From the NCBI RefSeq assembly GCF_004886325.1, contig NZ_QXFN01000004.1, positions 62,001-126,000 of the forward strand: a DNA stretch of 64,000 nucleotides. The letters run 5' to 3'. The first letter of the stretch is position 1. Every line of letters begins with the position of its first letter. This stretch comes from Cellulomonas telluris (GTDB lineage: Bacteria; Actinomycetota; Actinomycetes; Actinomycetales; Cellulomonadaceae). A program made the translations under genes and the position numbers. This document shows, piece after piece, positions 32,857-42,443 of this stretch. A model generated the notes under the pieces. The model worked only from the letters and a program-made list of their open reading frames with translations, was not told the origin of the DNA and ran no database searches.

Positions 32857-33722
32857 GCCTCGAACGAGTGCGGCGGTCCGGGGAAGGCGCCCGACCGGAC
32901 CTCGTCGGCGTAGGCACGGGCGGCGGAGGTCAGCGCCGCGCCGACCTCCCCGAAGCGCTTCGCGAACCGCGGCGACCAGTCGGTCATCCCCGCCATGTCC
33001 ACCCAGACGAGCACCTGCCCGTCGCAGTGCGGGCCGGCACCGATGCCGATCGTGGGCACCGCAACGACCTCCGTGACGCGTGCCGCGACCTCGGCGGGCA
33101 CCATCTCCAGCACCACCGCGACGGCACCGGCCTCCACCACCGCGACGGCGTCGTCGCTGATGCGCTGCGCGGCGTCGCCGCGGCCCTGCACGCGGGGTCC
33201 GCCCAGGAGGTTCTCCGACTGGGGGGTGTAGCCCAGGTGCGCGACGACCGGGATGCCGGCGGCGGTCAGGGCACGGATCTGCGGCACCGACCGCTGGCCG
33301 CCCTCGATCTTCACCGCCGCGACGCCGGACTCCTTCATCATCCGGACCCCGCTCGCGAGCGCCTGCTCCGGTCCGCCCTCGTAGGAGCCGAAGGGCAGGT
33401 CCGCGACGACGAACGCCCGGCGGGCCGCACCCGCGACCGCCCGTGCGGCGACGACGAGCTCGTCGAGGGTCACGGGCAGCGTCGTGGCGTACCCGTGCAT
33501 GGTGTTCCCGATCGAGTCGCCCACGAGCAGCATGTCGATGCCGGCGTCGTCGAAGAGCCGGGCGGTGACCGCGTCGTACGCGGTGAGCATCGTCAGGCGC
33601 TCGCCGCGCTGCTTGGCGGCCTGCAGGTGGTGGACCCGCACCCGCGCGGGGCGGGCCGGGGCACCCGCGGCGGTCGTGGGTGCGCCGGTGGTGCCGGCGC
33701 CGGGCAGCTCGCTCGTGGCCAT
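32853..33722 (-). CDS. panB: 3-methyl-2-oxobutanoate hydroxymethyltransferase
   Basis: PanB makes ketopantoate from ketoisovalerate and methylene-tetrahydrofolate, the first committed step to pantothenate and CoA. The 289-residue protein has [29 protein letters not shown] (near residues 45-73), VKIEGG (near 138), [18 protein letters not shown] with the catalytic Glu, and [14 protein letters not shown]. The N-terminal 25 residues are Ala/Thr-rich. TAGGCT sits six bases before ATG 33722, so it is leaderless. It links to the fab operon only through CoA supply. Confidence 0.95.
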   Translation of the reverse strand: MATSELPGAGTTGAPTTAAGAPARPARVRVHHLQAAKQRGERLTMLTAYDAVTARLFDDAGIDMLLVGDSIGNTMHGYATTLPVTLDELVVAARAVAGAARRAFVVADLPFGSYEGGPEQALASGVRMMKESGVAAVKIEGGQRSVPQIRALTAAGIPVVAHLGYTPQSENLLGGPRVQGRGDAAQRISDDAVAVVEAGAVAVVLEMVPAEVAARVTEVVAVPTIGIGAGPHCDGQVLVWVDMAGMTDWSPRFAKRFGEVGAALTSAARAYADEVRSGAFPGPPHSFEA

Positions 33723-33827
33723 GCGTGGAGCCTAGTGCGGGGCACCGGCGCCGCTCCGGTGAGGTGCGTCTCGCCACACCCGTCGCGTGCGCCCGCGGCG
33801 GGCCCGCCATCAGGCAGGATGTGCACC

Positions 33828-35165
33828 ATGGACAGGCAGCAGGAGTTCGTGCTCCGGACCGTCGAGGAGCGGGACATCCGCTTCATCCGTCTGTGGTTCA
33901 CCGACGTGCTCGGGATCCTGAAGTCGGTAGCGGTGGCGCCCGCCGAGCTCGAGTCGGCGTTCGCCGAGGGCATCGGCTTCGACGGCAGCTCGATCGAGGG
34001 CCTCACGCGGGTGTTCGAGGCCGACATGATCGCCAAGCCGGACCCCACGACGTTCCAGATCCTGCCGTGGCGGGGGGAGCGGCACGGCACCGCGCGCATG
34101 TTCTGCGACCTGCTGACGCCCGACGGGGAGCCGTCGCTCGCGGACTCGCGGCACGTGCTCAAGCGCGCGCTCAACCGCGCCAGCGACCGGGGCTTCACCT
34201 TCTACACGCACCCCGAGGTCGAGTTCTACCTGTTCGACGCGCCGGCCGACCCGGGCCAGCCGCTCGTGCCGGTCGACCAGGGCGGCTACTTCGACCACGT
34301 GCCGCGCGGCACCGCCCACGACTTCCGGCGTGCAGCGATCACGATGCTCGAGTCCATGGGCATCTCGGTCGAGTTCTCGCACCACGAGGCCGGCCCGGGC
34401 CAGAACGAGATCGACCTGCGCTACGCCGACGCGCTGACGACCGCGGACAACATCATGACGTTCCGCACGGTCGTCAAGGAGGTCGCCCTCGAGCAGGGCG
34501 TGTTCGCGTCCTTCATGCCCAAGCCGCTCGCGGAGCAGCCCGGCTCCGGCATGCACACGCACGTGTCGCTCTTCGAGGGCGACCGCAACGCGTTCCACGA
34601 GCCGGGCGCGGAGTTCCAGCTGTCCAAGGTGGCGCGGCAGTTCATCGCCGGCCTGCTCACGCACGCCGCGGAGATCACCGCCGTCACCAACCAGTTCGTC
34701 AACTCCTACAAGCGCCTGTGGGGCGGTGCCGAGGCGCCGAGCTTCGTCTGCTGGGGCCACAACAACCGCTCGGCGCTCGTGCGGGTCCCGATGTACAAGC
34801 CGGGCAAGGGCAACTCCAGCCGCGTCGAGTACCGCGCGATCGACTCCGCCGTGAACCCGTACCTCGCGTTCGCCGTCATGCTCGCCGCCGGGCTCAAGGG
34901 CATCGAGGAGGGCTACGAGCTCCCCGAGGGGGCCGACGACGACGTGTGGGAGCTGACCGACGCCGAGCGTCGGGCCTTGGGCATCGAGCCGCTGCCGACG
35001 TCGCTGGAGGCGGCGATCCAGGTCATGGAGCGCTCCGAGCTCGTCGCCGAGACGCTCGGGGAGCACGTCTTCGACTACTTCCTGCGCAACAAGCGGCAGG
35101 AGTGGGCGGAGTACCGCGCCCAGGTGACGCCGTACGAGCTGCAGCGGTTCCTGCCGCTGATCTGA
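33828..35165 (+). CDS. glnA2: Glutamine synthetase, GlnA2-type
   Basis: This 445-residue type I-alpha glutamine synthetase-like protein makes glutamine or a gamma-glutamyl product from glutamate, ammonia and ATP. The family pattern is clear: GFDGSSIEGLTRVFEADM (near residue 52), HHEAGPGQNEIDLRY (near 187), GSGMHTHVSLF (near 240), KRLWGGAEAPSFVCWGHNNRSALVRVP (near 300) and SSRVEYRAIDSAVNPY. It lacks the Tyr adenylylation segment seen in glnA1. It lies beside glnE as in mycobacteria. CAGGAT seven bases before ATG 33828 suggests a leaderless start. Some GlnA2-like enzymes in Streptomyces act on polyamines. Confidence 0.92.
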   Translation: MDRQQEFVLRTVEERDIRFIRLWFTDVLGILKSVAVAPAELESAFAEGIGFDGSSIEGLTRVFEADMIAKPDPTTFQILPWRGERHGTARMFCDLLTPDGEPSLADSRHVLKRALNRASDRGFTFYTHPEVEFYLFDAPADPGQPLVPVDQGGYFDHVPRGTAHDFRRAAITMLESMGISVEFSHHEAGPGQNEIDLRYADALTTADNIMTFRTVVKEVALEQGVFASFMPKPLAEQPGSGMHTHVSLFEGDRNAFHEPGAEFQLSKVARQFIAGLLTHAAEITAVTNQFVNSYKRLWGGAEAPSFVCWGHNNRSALVRVPMYKPGKGNSSRVEYRAIDSAVNPYLAFAVMLAAGLKGIEEGYELPEGADDDVWELTDAERRALGIEPLPTSLEAAIQVMERSELVAETLGEHVFDYFLRNKRQEWAEYRAQVTPYELQRFLPLI

Positions 35166-35170
35166 GCGTG

Positions 35171-38100
35171 ATGAGCAGCGCGTCGACCGGCCGCGGGTCC
35201 TCCCTGGCCGGACGGCTGACCCGTGCGGGCGTCGCCGACGTCCCGCGGGCCGAGCGCCTCCTCGCCGACGCCGCGCTGGTCGACGTCGCCCCCGACGCGG
35301 CCGGCACGCTCGTCGGCGCGCTGCGGGAGGTGGGGGACCCGGACGAGGCGCTGCTCGCGCTGGCCAAGGTCGCCGGTGCCGTGCAGCGGGACGACGCGCT
35401 GCGTGCGCTGCTGCGCGACGTCCTGGCCGAGGAGGGGCCGGCGCGCTCGCGGCTCCTGGCGGTCGCCGGGGCGTCCTCCGCCCTCGGCAACACGCTCGCC
35501 GCGCACCCGGGCACGCTGCGGGTCGTCGCGGACGTCGCGCCCGGCACCGGCGTCCCGGTCGCGCAGGTGCGCGCCGAGCTGCTGCAGTCCGTCGCCGCCG
35601 ACCCCGACGCGGCCGTGCCCGTCGCGGGCCTCACGGGCGGGGAGGCGACGGACGCCCTGCGTCGCGCCTACCGCGCGCGCCTGCTGCGCATCGCCGCCAC
35701 CGACCTCACCGCCGAGGACCCCCTGAACCGGCTGCCCGGCGTGGCGGCCGCGCTCGCGGACCTCGCCGGTGCCGCGCTCGAGGCCGCGCTCGCGGTGGCG
35801 CGGGCCGACCTGGAGGACCACGGCCGCGAGGTGCGGCTGGCGGTCATCGGCATGGGCAAGGCCGGCGGCCGGGAGCTCAACTACGTCTCCGACGTGGACG
35901 TCGTGTACGTCGCGGAGCCGGTCGAGGGGGCCGACGAGGACGCCGCCCTCGCGACCGGTGCGCGGCTGGCGGCAGGGCTCGCGCGGGCGCTCGCGAGCCC
36001 GAGCGGCACCGAGCCGGCGCTGTGGCCCGTCGACGCCGCGCTGCGTCCCGAGGGCAAGGACGGTCCGCTCGTCCGCACGCTCGCGAGCCACCGCGCCTAC
36101 TACGAGCGGTGGGCCAAGACCTGGGAGTTCCAGGCGCTGCTCAAGGCGCGTCCGCTCGCGGGCGACGCGGCGCTCGGGCAGGCGTACGTCGAGACGACGA
36201 ACCCGATGGTGTGGCAGGCGGTCACGCGCGCCAACTTCGTCGAGGACTCGCAGGCCATGCGCCGGCGCGTCGAGCAGCACGTGCCCCGTGCGGAGGCGGA
36301 CCGTCAGCTCAAGCTCGGCGTCGGCGGCCTGCGCGACGTCGAGTTCACCGTGCAGCTGCTGCAGCTCGTGCACGGCCGCGCGGACGAGTCGATCCGCAGC
36401 GGCAACACGCTCACCGCGCTCGCGGCCCTGGCCGCCGGCGGGTACGTGGGCCGCGAGCACGCCGCCCAGCTCGCCGTCTGCTACCGGTGGATGCGGGCGA
36501 TGGAGCACCGGATCCAGCTCCACCGCCTCCAGCGCACGCACCTGGTGCCGACCGCGGACGCGGACCTGCGCCGGCTGGCCCGCACCATGGGCCTGCGCGC
36601 CGACGGGCCCGACGGCCTCCTCGAGCGCTGGCGGCAGACGCGCCGCGAGGTGCGCCGCCTGCACGAGGAGCTGTTCTACCGGCCCCTGCTGCCGGCGACG
36701 GCGCGGCTGTCGACCGAGGAGGCGGCGCTGGCACCCGACGCGGCGCGTGCGCGGCTGGCCGCGATCGGGTACCGCGACCCCGCCGGCGCGGTGCGGCACA
36801 TCGGCGCGCTGACCGAGGGCGTGTCCCGGCGCGCGGCGATCCAGCGGCAGCTGCTGCCGGTCATGCTCGGGTGGTTCGCCGACGGGCCGGACCCCGACGG
36901 GGGCCTGCTCGCGTTCCGGCGCCTGTCCGACCAGCTCGGCACGACCCACTGGTACCTCAAGCTGCTGCGGGACTCCGGTACCGCGGCGCAGCGGCTCGCG
37001 CGGGTGCTGTCGACGTCGCGGTACGTCGCGAACGCGCTGAGCCGGTCCCCGGAGTCGGTCGTCTGGCTGGCCGACGACGCGGAGCTCGAGCCGCGCACGG
37101 GGGAGCGGCTGGCCGCCGAGGCCGACGCCGTCCTGCGGCGGGCCGACGAGCCGGTCCCCGCGGTGACGGCGCTGCGCGCGCTGCGCCGGCGGGAGCTCGC
37201 GCGCACGGCCGCCGCGGACGTGCTGGGCGTCGTCACCGGGATCCGGGCGTCGCAGAGCCTGACCGACGCCGCGGACACGGTGCTCGCCGGTGCGCTGCGG
37301 GTCGCGGAGGCGGAGGCCCGCGCCGAGCGCGGGCTCGGCACCGCGCCGACGCGCATGCTGGTCGTCGCGATGGGCCGCCTCGGAGGGCGGGAGATGGGCT
37401 ACTCCTCCGACGCGGACGTGCTCTTCGTGCACGACCCCTGCCCGGGTGCGGACGGTCGCCTGGCGCAGGAGTTCGCGGTCTCCACGGCGACGCGTGTGCG
37501 CCAGCTCCTCGGGGCGGTCGGTCCCGAGCCGACGCTCGCGGTCGACGCCGACCTACGGCCCGAGGGCCGCAACGGCCCGCTCACCCGCTCGTTCGACGCA
37601 CACGTCGAGTACTACGCCCGCTGGTCCTCGCCGTGGGAGAGCCAGGCGCTCCTGCGCGCGCGGCCGGTCGCCGGCGACCCGGCGCTGGGGGAGCGGTTCG
37701 TCGCGCTCGTCGACCCGCTGCGCTACCCCGACGGCGGCCTCGACCCGGCGGTCGTGCGCGAGGTGCGGCGCATCAAGGCCCGCGTCGAGGCGGAGCGGCT
37801 GCCGCGGGGCGTCGACCCGACCCGGCACCTGAAGCTCGGGCGCGGCGGCATCGCCGACGTCGAGTGGACGGCGCAGCTGCTCCAGCTGCAGCACGCGCAC
37901 GCCGTACCGGCGCTGCGCACCACGTCGACGCTCGACGCGCTCGCGGCGGCCGCCGAGGCGGGGCTGCTCGACGAGGACGACGCGCGGGTGCTGCGCGAGG
38001 CGTGGGAGCTCGCGTCCCGGCTGCGGGACGCGAACGTGCTGTGGACCGGACGGGCGGAGGGCGCGCACGCCGACGTCCTGCCGCACGACCGGCAGGCACT

Positions 38101-38218
38101 CGCGGGCGTGGCGCAGGTCGTCGGCTACCCGTCGGGGTCCGGCAGCGCGCTGGAGGAGGACTACCTGCGGACGGCCCGGCGCGCCCGCGCCGTCGTCGAG
38201 CGCGTCTTCTACGGCTGA
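35171..38218 (+). CDS. glnE: Glutamine synthetase adenylyltransferase (bifunctional)
   Basis: GlnE adds AMP to glutamine synthetase when nitrogen is plentiful and removes it when scarce. The 1015-residue protein has the usual two nucleotidyltransferase halves: the N-terminal deadenylylase GMGKAGGRELNYVSDVDVVYV (near residue 226) and the C-terminal adenylyltransferase AMGRLGGREMGYSSDADVLFV (near 732). Each is followed by a helical domain and a KLGVGG or KLGRGG motif. I chose ATG 35171; a GTG three bases earlier is possible. It follows glnA2 by five bases. Its target Tyr lies in glnA1, 6 kb further on. Confidence 0.95.
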   Translation: MSSASTGRGSSLAGRLTRAGVADVPRAERLLADAALVDVAPDAAGTLVGALREVGDPDEALLALAKVAGAVQRDDALRALLRDVLAEEGPARSRLLAVAGASSALGNTLAAHPGTLRVVADVAPGTGVPVAQVRAELLQSVAADPDAAVPVAGLTGGEATDALRRAYRARLLRIAATDLTAEDPLNRLPGVAAALADLAGAALEAALAVARADLEDHGREVRLAVIGMGKAGGRELNYVSDVDVVYVAEPVEGADEDAALATGARLAAGLARALASPSGTEPALWPVDAALRPEGKDGPLVRTLASHRAYYERWAKTWEFQALLKARPLAGDAALGQAYVETTNPMVWQAVTRANFVEDSQAMRRRVEQHVPRAEADRQLKLGVGGLRDVEFTVQLLQLVHGRADESIRSGNTLTALAALAAGGYVGREHAAQLAVCYRWMRAMEHRIQLHRLQRTHLVPTADADLRRLARTMGLRADGPDGLLERWRQTRREVRRLHEELFYRPLLPATARLSTEEAALAPDAARARLAAIGYRDPAGAVRHIGALTEGVSRRAAIQRQLLPVMLGWFADGPDPDGGLLAFRRLSDQLGTTHWYLKLLRDSGTAAQRLARVLSTSRYVANALSRSPESVVWLADDAELEPRTGERLAAEADAVLRRADEPVPAVTALRALRRRELARTAAADVLGVVTGIRASQSLTDAADTVLAGALRVAEAEARAERGLGTAPTRMLVVAMGRLGGREMGYSSDADVLFVHDPCPGADGRLAQEFAVSTATRVRQLLGAVGPEPTLAVDADLRPEGRNGPLTRSFDAHVEYYARWSSPWESQALLRARPVAGDPALGERFVALVDPLRYPDGGLDPAVVREVRRIKARVEAERLPRGVDPTRHLKLGRGGIADVEWTAQLLQLQHAHAVPALRTTSTLDALAAAAEAGLLDEDDARVLREAWELASRLRDANVLWTGRAEGAHADVLPHDRQALAGVAQVVGYPSGSGSALEEDYLRTARRARAVVERVFYG

Positions 38219-38221
38219 GCG

Positions 38222-38257
38222 CGTCGCGCGTACCGGGACTTCACCCGGTGTGCGACG
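38222..38257 (+). terminator. Possible terminator after glnE
   Basis: CGTCGC and ACCGGG (38222-38237) pair with CCCGGT and GCGACG (38244-38257), leaving a small internal bulge and a 6-base loop, four bases after the glnE stop. Confidence 0.55.
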
Positions 38258-38285
38258 TGGATCACCCGGACGAACGTTCAGGTCC

Positions 38286-38344
38286 GGGGGTCGGTGGGCG
38301 ATGGGCAGGACGAGGAGGGCCATGCCGCCCTCCGCCTGACCCCC
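38286..38344 (+). promoter_or_regulatory. Structured 5' leader of the lectin-like gene
   Basis: Two nested stems are visible: outer GGGGGTC (38286-38292) with GACCCCC (38338-38344) and inner GGAGGGC (38314-38320) with GCCCTCC (38327-38333). The outer stem ends six bases before AAGGA, the ribosome binding site. It could affect translation; it does not match a riboswitch class I know. Confidence 0.4.
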
Positions 38345-38359
38345 GAGGCAAGGACTCCC

Positions 38360-41300
38360 ATGCGCTCCCTCCTCCCGCAGGCGCTGCGTGCACGGACCCG
38401 CCCGGCAGGCGATGCCGGCGCGCGCCACCGCGGCGCCCCCGACCGCCGCTGGCAGGCGCTCGCTGCCGTGACCGCCGTGCTCACCGTCGCCGTGGCGGCG
38501 GTGGGCGTGACCCGTCCGGACGCGGCCGCGGCGGCCGGCACCGGCACGGTCCTGCTGACCGACGACTTCCGTTCCGCGACCACCGTCGCGTCGAGCTACG
38601 TCGTCGGGGGCACGAACTTCACGCCCTGCCTCACGGCGGGGACCAGCGTCACCAGCACGCCGGTGCCGGGCTGCGCCGGGACCCCCGACCCGAACGGGCA
38701 GGGCGCGCTGCGGCTGACCGCCAACCTGAACAACCAGGCCGGCTTCCTGCTGTACGACAAGGCGCTGCCCACCAAGGCCGGCCTCGACATCACGTTCAAC
38801 CAGTACCAGTGGGGCGGGACGCTCGCCGACGGCATCACGTTCTTCCTCACCGACGGCCGCTACACGCTGAGCCGCGCGGGGGCGTTCGGCGGGTCGCTGG
38901 GCTACCACCACCAGGCGACCGGGGCGGACGGCGTGGCGCACGCGCTGCTCGGCATCGGTCTCGACGTGTACGGCAACTACACCGTCGAGACGAACGACAC
39001 CGCCCGGTGCACCAGCGCGCACGTGTCGCGCACGCTGGTCAAGAACTCCGTCGCCGTGCGCGGCCCGGGCAACGGCAAGTCCGGGTACTGCCTCCTCGGT
39101 CCCGCCGTGCCGACGTCGAAGCTGAACCAGCGGGGTGACGGGCGCACACGTCCCGCGCCCGTGCAGGTCCGGATCGTCGTCGACCCGCCGACCACGACGC
39201 CGGACCCGAAGGTCGCCGTGTACCTCGACGGCGACCTGATCACGTCGGTCGACCAGCCGGCCGAGCTCGCCGCGACGCCCACGTTCAAGTTCGGGTGGGG
39301 CGCGTCGACGGGTGGCCAGAACGACTTCCACGAGATCAACTTCCTGCAGGTCGAGTCCGTCGACCCGATCCGCTCCGACCTCGCTCTGACCGCGTCGACC
39401 ACGGCGGTCGCGAGCGGCGACACCGCCACGGTCGCGCTCACCGCGCGCACCGACGCCGCCTCCGGGCCCGTGCCGGCCGGCGAGCCGGTCGTCCTGACGT
39501 CCGACGCGCCCGCCGGCACCGCCTACGGGACGCCGAGCGGGACGGGCTGGGACTGCTCCGCGAGCACGCCGACGCGCGTCAGCTGCGCGCGCACGTCGAC
39601 GACCGCGGTCGACCCGGGCACCACGCTGCCGACGGTGACGGTGCCGCTGACGCGGACCAGCGTCGGGTCGAGCGGCCGCTCGACCGTGACCGCGACCGTC
39701 ACCGCCGCCTCCGACGACACCACGCTCGCCGCCGACAACACGGCGTCGGCCGAGGTCCGGTGGAACCCGGTGGTGTCCGCCGTCGAGGCGCCCGCCACCG
39801 TCGCGTCCGCGACGCCGGCCCCGGCCATGGTCGACCCGGTCGTCGTCGGCACGGCGCCGTTCACGGTCGAGGTCGTGCAGGACCAGACCCCGACGGTCGG
39901 GACCGTCGCCGTCGTCGACGGCCGGCTCGTGCTGCAGCCCGTCGCGGGTGCCAGCGGTGACCTGCGCTCGACCTACCGCGTGACGGACGCCGCGGGCGGC
40001 GTCAGCAACACCGCCACCGTGTCGATGCGGGTGTCGCCCGTCGCCGCCGCGGGCACGGCCACGACGACGGCCGGACGGACGGCCTCGGTCGCGCTCGACG
40101 CGCCGGCCGGCTCCGGTCCGTTCACCGCCGAGGTCGTCGCGCGGGGCGCGCACCTGTCCGCCGCGTCGGTGTCCGTCGACGACGCCGGCCGTCCCGTCGT
40201 CGTCGCGACCCCCGCCGCGGGGTGGAGCGGCACCGAGACGGTGACGTACCGCGTGCTCGACCGCACGGGCGTCCCCAGCGCGCCGGCGACGGTCACGGTG
40301 GTCGTGCGCCCCGTCGCGGGTGACACGACGGCGGAGGGCTTCCTCGACGCCGACGGCCGGGCGACGGTCACGACGACCCTGCCCGCCGGTACGGGCACGG
40401 GCCCCTTCACCTACGCGCTCGTCGGGGACGGCGACCTCGGCGGGGCGCACGCCACCGTGACGCCGTCCGGGGAGCTCACGGTCGTCGCGGACCACGGCGT
40501 CAGCGGCTCCCGCACGGTGCGCTACACGGTCGGCGACGGCACCAGCACGAGCGACGAGGCGTCCGTGGTCGTCACGGTCCGTCCGTACCTCGGCCCGGTC
40601 GCGCCCGTCGCGGGCACCACAGACGCACCGCTCACCGCCGACGCCCCGACGCTGCACGGCACCGGCCCCGTCACGTGGGAGAGCACCGGGCCCGCGGGGA
40701 CGGCGGTCACCGTGGCGGCGGACGGCGCCGTCACGCTCGACCCGCGGGGCCGCAGCGGCACGTTCGACGTCGCGCTGCTCGCCCGGGACGCGGACGGGCA
40801 GCCGAGCGCGACGCAGGTCGTCCGGTTCGTCGTCGACCCCGTCGCGGTGGCGGTCGACGGCGAGGCGACGGCCTCCGCGACCCCGACGGCGACCGTCCTC
40901 ACGCCGGCGGCCCCGACGGGCACCGGCCCGTTCACGCTGTCCGTCGCCGCGGGTCTGCCGGCCGCGCTGGGGACGGTCGCGGTGGACGCGGCCGGCACCG
41001 GCCTGGAGGTCACGCCCGCCCCGGGCGTCTCGGGGACGCTGTCGGCCACCTACGTCGTCACCGACGCTTCCGGCCTGACCAGCGAGCCCGTGCGCGTGGA
41101 GCTGCGGGTGCGACCCGTCGTGGACGGCGCGAGCGCGCGCGTCCCGTCGGGCGCGCGGACCGAGGTGCCGCTGCCCGCGCCGACGGGCACGGGGCCGTTC
41201 ACGTGGACCGTCACGTCGGCCGGCCCCACCGAGGCCGGGACGGTGGAGGTCGTCGACGGCGTGGCCATCATCCGCGCCTCCGCGGCCTACTCCGGCCCGT

Positions 41301-42340
41301 GCGAGGTGCGGTACACGGTGACCGACGGTTCCGGGCTCGTCAGCGCGGAGGCGGTCCTCGCCGTGACGGTGGACCCGACCGCACCCGACGAGGGCGCGCC
41401 GGGCACGGCGCAGCAGCCGGGCACGGCGGGCAGCCCGGTCGCCGGGCCGACGCCGCACCCGTCGGGCACGGGTCCGTTCCGGTTCACCATCGTCACGCCG
41501 CCGGCGCCCGAGCAGGGCACCGCGACGATCGACCCCGACACGGGTGTCGTGACGTTCGTGCCGGCACCGGGCTTCAGCGGTGAGGCCGACGTCGTGTACG
41601 CCGCGACGGACGCGAACGGGGTGACGTCGGACCCGGCGACCGTCACGTTCCGCATCTCCCCGCTGGCCGCGCCGAAGGGGGACACCTCGCCGGGCTCGCC
41701 CGGCCGTCCGGCGACGACGCGGGCCGGCGTGCCCACGACCGTGCGGCTGCCGGCGCCGGTGGGTACGGCGCCGTTCACCTACGAGCTCGTCGACGGCCCG
41801 GCGCCCGGCCAGGGCACCGTGACGCTCGACCCGCGCACGGGTGAGCTGGCGTTCGTCCCGGCGCGCGGGTTCAGCGGGAAGGTGACGGTGCGGTACCGGG
41901 TGGTCGACGCGCAGGGCCTGGCCAGCGCGCCGCAGACCGTGCGGATCGACGTGGCCCCCGCGGTGGCCTCGGCTCCGGCGACCGGGACGGTCGCGCCGGG
42001 GGAGAGCACAACGGTCACGCTGCCCACCCCGGTGGGACGCGGCCCGTTCACGTGGACGCTCGTCGACGGGCCGAGCCCGGACCAGGGCAGCGTGACGCTC
42101 GACCCGGCGACCGGCCGCCTGACGTTCGTGGCGGCACGCGGGTACACCGGGACGGTGCGGTTCACGTACACCGTGACGGACGCCGACGGCGTGCGCAGCG
42201 AGGTGCTGTCGGCGGGCATCGAGGTCCGTGCGGCCCTCGCGGTGACCGGTGCGGGCCTGCTCGCACCGGTGGGCCTGGCCCTGCTCCTGCTCGCGGGCGG
42301 CACGGTCGCGGTGCTCTCCGTCCGGAGGCGCCGGGCCTGA
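38360..42340 (+). CDS. Large sortase-anchored surface protein with lectin-like domain and Ig-like repeats
   Basis: This 1326-residue exported protein has a long signal peptide (hydrophobic near residues 33-58). Residues about 62-335 resemble an L-type lectin domain (GALRLTANLNNQAGFLLYDK, WGGTLADGITFFLTDG, GIGLDVYGNY). Nine repeats of 80-110 residues follow, each marked by a GTGPFTW-like motif and ending in a YxVTDxxG strand, as in cadherin-like or bacterial Ig domains. The C-terminus has LAVTG (1293-1297), a membrane segment and RRRRA, a class E (LAXTG) sortase signal. It probably forms a long stalk presenting the sugar-binding head. AAGGA precedes ATG 38360. Confidence 0.85.
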   Translation: MRSLLPQALRARTRPAGDAGARHRGAPDRRWQALAAVTAVLTVAVAAVGVTRPDAAAAAGTGTVLLTDDFRSATTVASSYVVGGTNFTPCLTAGTSVTSTPVPGCAGTPDPNGQGALRLTANLNNQAGFLLYDKALPTKAGLDITFNQYQWGGTLADGITFFLTDGRYTLSRAGAFGGSLGYHHQATGADGVAHALLGIGLDVYGNYTVETNDTARCTSAHVSRTLVKNSVAVRGPGNGKSGYCLLGPAVPTSKLNQRGDGRTRPAPVQVRIVVDPPTTTPDPKVAVYLDGDLITSVDQPAELAATPTFKFGWGASTGGQNDFHEINFLQVESVDPIRSDLALTASTTAVASGDTATVALTARTDAASGPVPAGEPVVLTSDAPAGTAYGTPSGTGWDCSASTPTRVSCARTSTTAVDPGTTLPTVTVPLTRTSVGSSGRSTVTATVTAASDDTTLAADNTASAEVRWNPVVSAVEAPATVASATPAPAMVDPVVVGTAPFTVEVVQDQTPTVGTVAVVDGRLVLQPVAGASGDLRSTYRVTDAAGGVSNTATVSMRVSPVAAAGTATTTAGRTASVALDAPAGSGPFTAEVVARGAHLSAASVSVDDAGRPVVVATPAAGWSGTETVTYRVLDRTGVPSAPATVTVVVRPVAGDTTAEGFLDADGRATVTTTLPAGTGTGPFTYALVGDGDLGGAHATVTPSGELTVVADHGVSGSRTVRYTVGDGTSTSDEASVVVTVRPYLGPVAPVAGTTDAPLTADAPTLHGTGPVTWESTGPAGTAVTVAADGAVTLDPRGRSGTFDVALLARDADGQPSATQVVRFVVDPVAVAVDGEATASATPTATVLTPAAPTGTGPFTLSVAAGLPAALGTVAVDAAGTGLEVTPAPGVSGTLSATYVVTDASGLTSEPVRVELRVRPVVDGASARVPSGARTEVPLPAPTGTGPFTWTVTSAGPTEAGTVEVVDGVAIIRASAAYSGPCEVRYTVTDGSGLVSAEAVLAVTVDPTAPDEGAPGTAQQPGTAGSPVAGPTPHPSGTGPFRFTIVTPPAPEQGTATIDPDTGVVTFVPAPGFSGEADVVYAATDANGVTSDPATVTFRISPLAAPKGDTSPGSPGRPATTRAGVPTTVRLPAPVGTAPFTYELVDGPAPGQGTVTLDPRTGELAFVPARGFSGKVTVRYRVVDAQGLASAPQTVRIDVAPAVASAPATGTVAPGESTTVTLPTPVGRGPFTWTLVDGPSPDQGSVTLDPATGRLTFVAARGYTGTVRFTYTVTDADGVRSEVLSAGIEVRAALAVTGAGLLAPVGLALLLLAGGTVAVLSVRRRRA

Positions 42341-42443
42341 CCGGCCGGACGACGGCGGGCGACCTCGCGGTGGTCGCCCGCCGTCGTGCTGCCCGGGCGG
42401 CGTCGGGTGGTGCCGGCGAGAGCCCCGACCTACGCTCGATCGG

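Noticed and set aside
38281-38344. Second cyclic di-GMP riboswitch before the surface protein
   Set aside because: The leader is structured but lacks the GCAAACC and CGCAAAGCC core segments.
39800-42200. CRISPR-like or satellite repeats in the surface protein gene
   Set aside because: The repeats are 240-330 bases long, divergent and in frame, so they are protein domain repeats.
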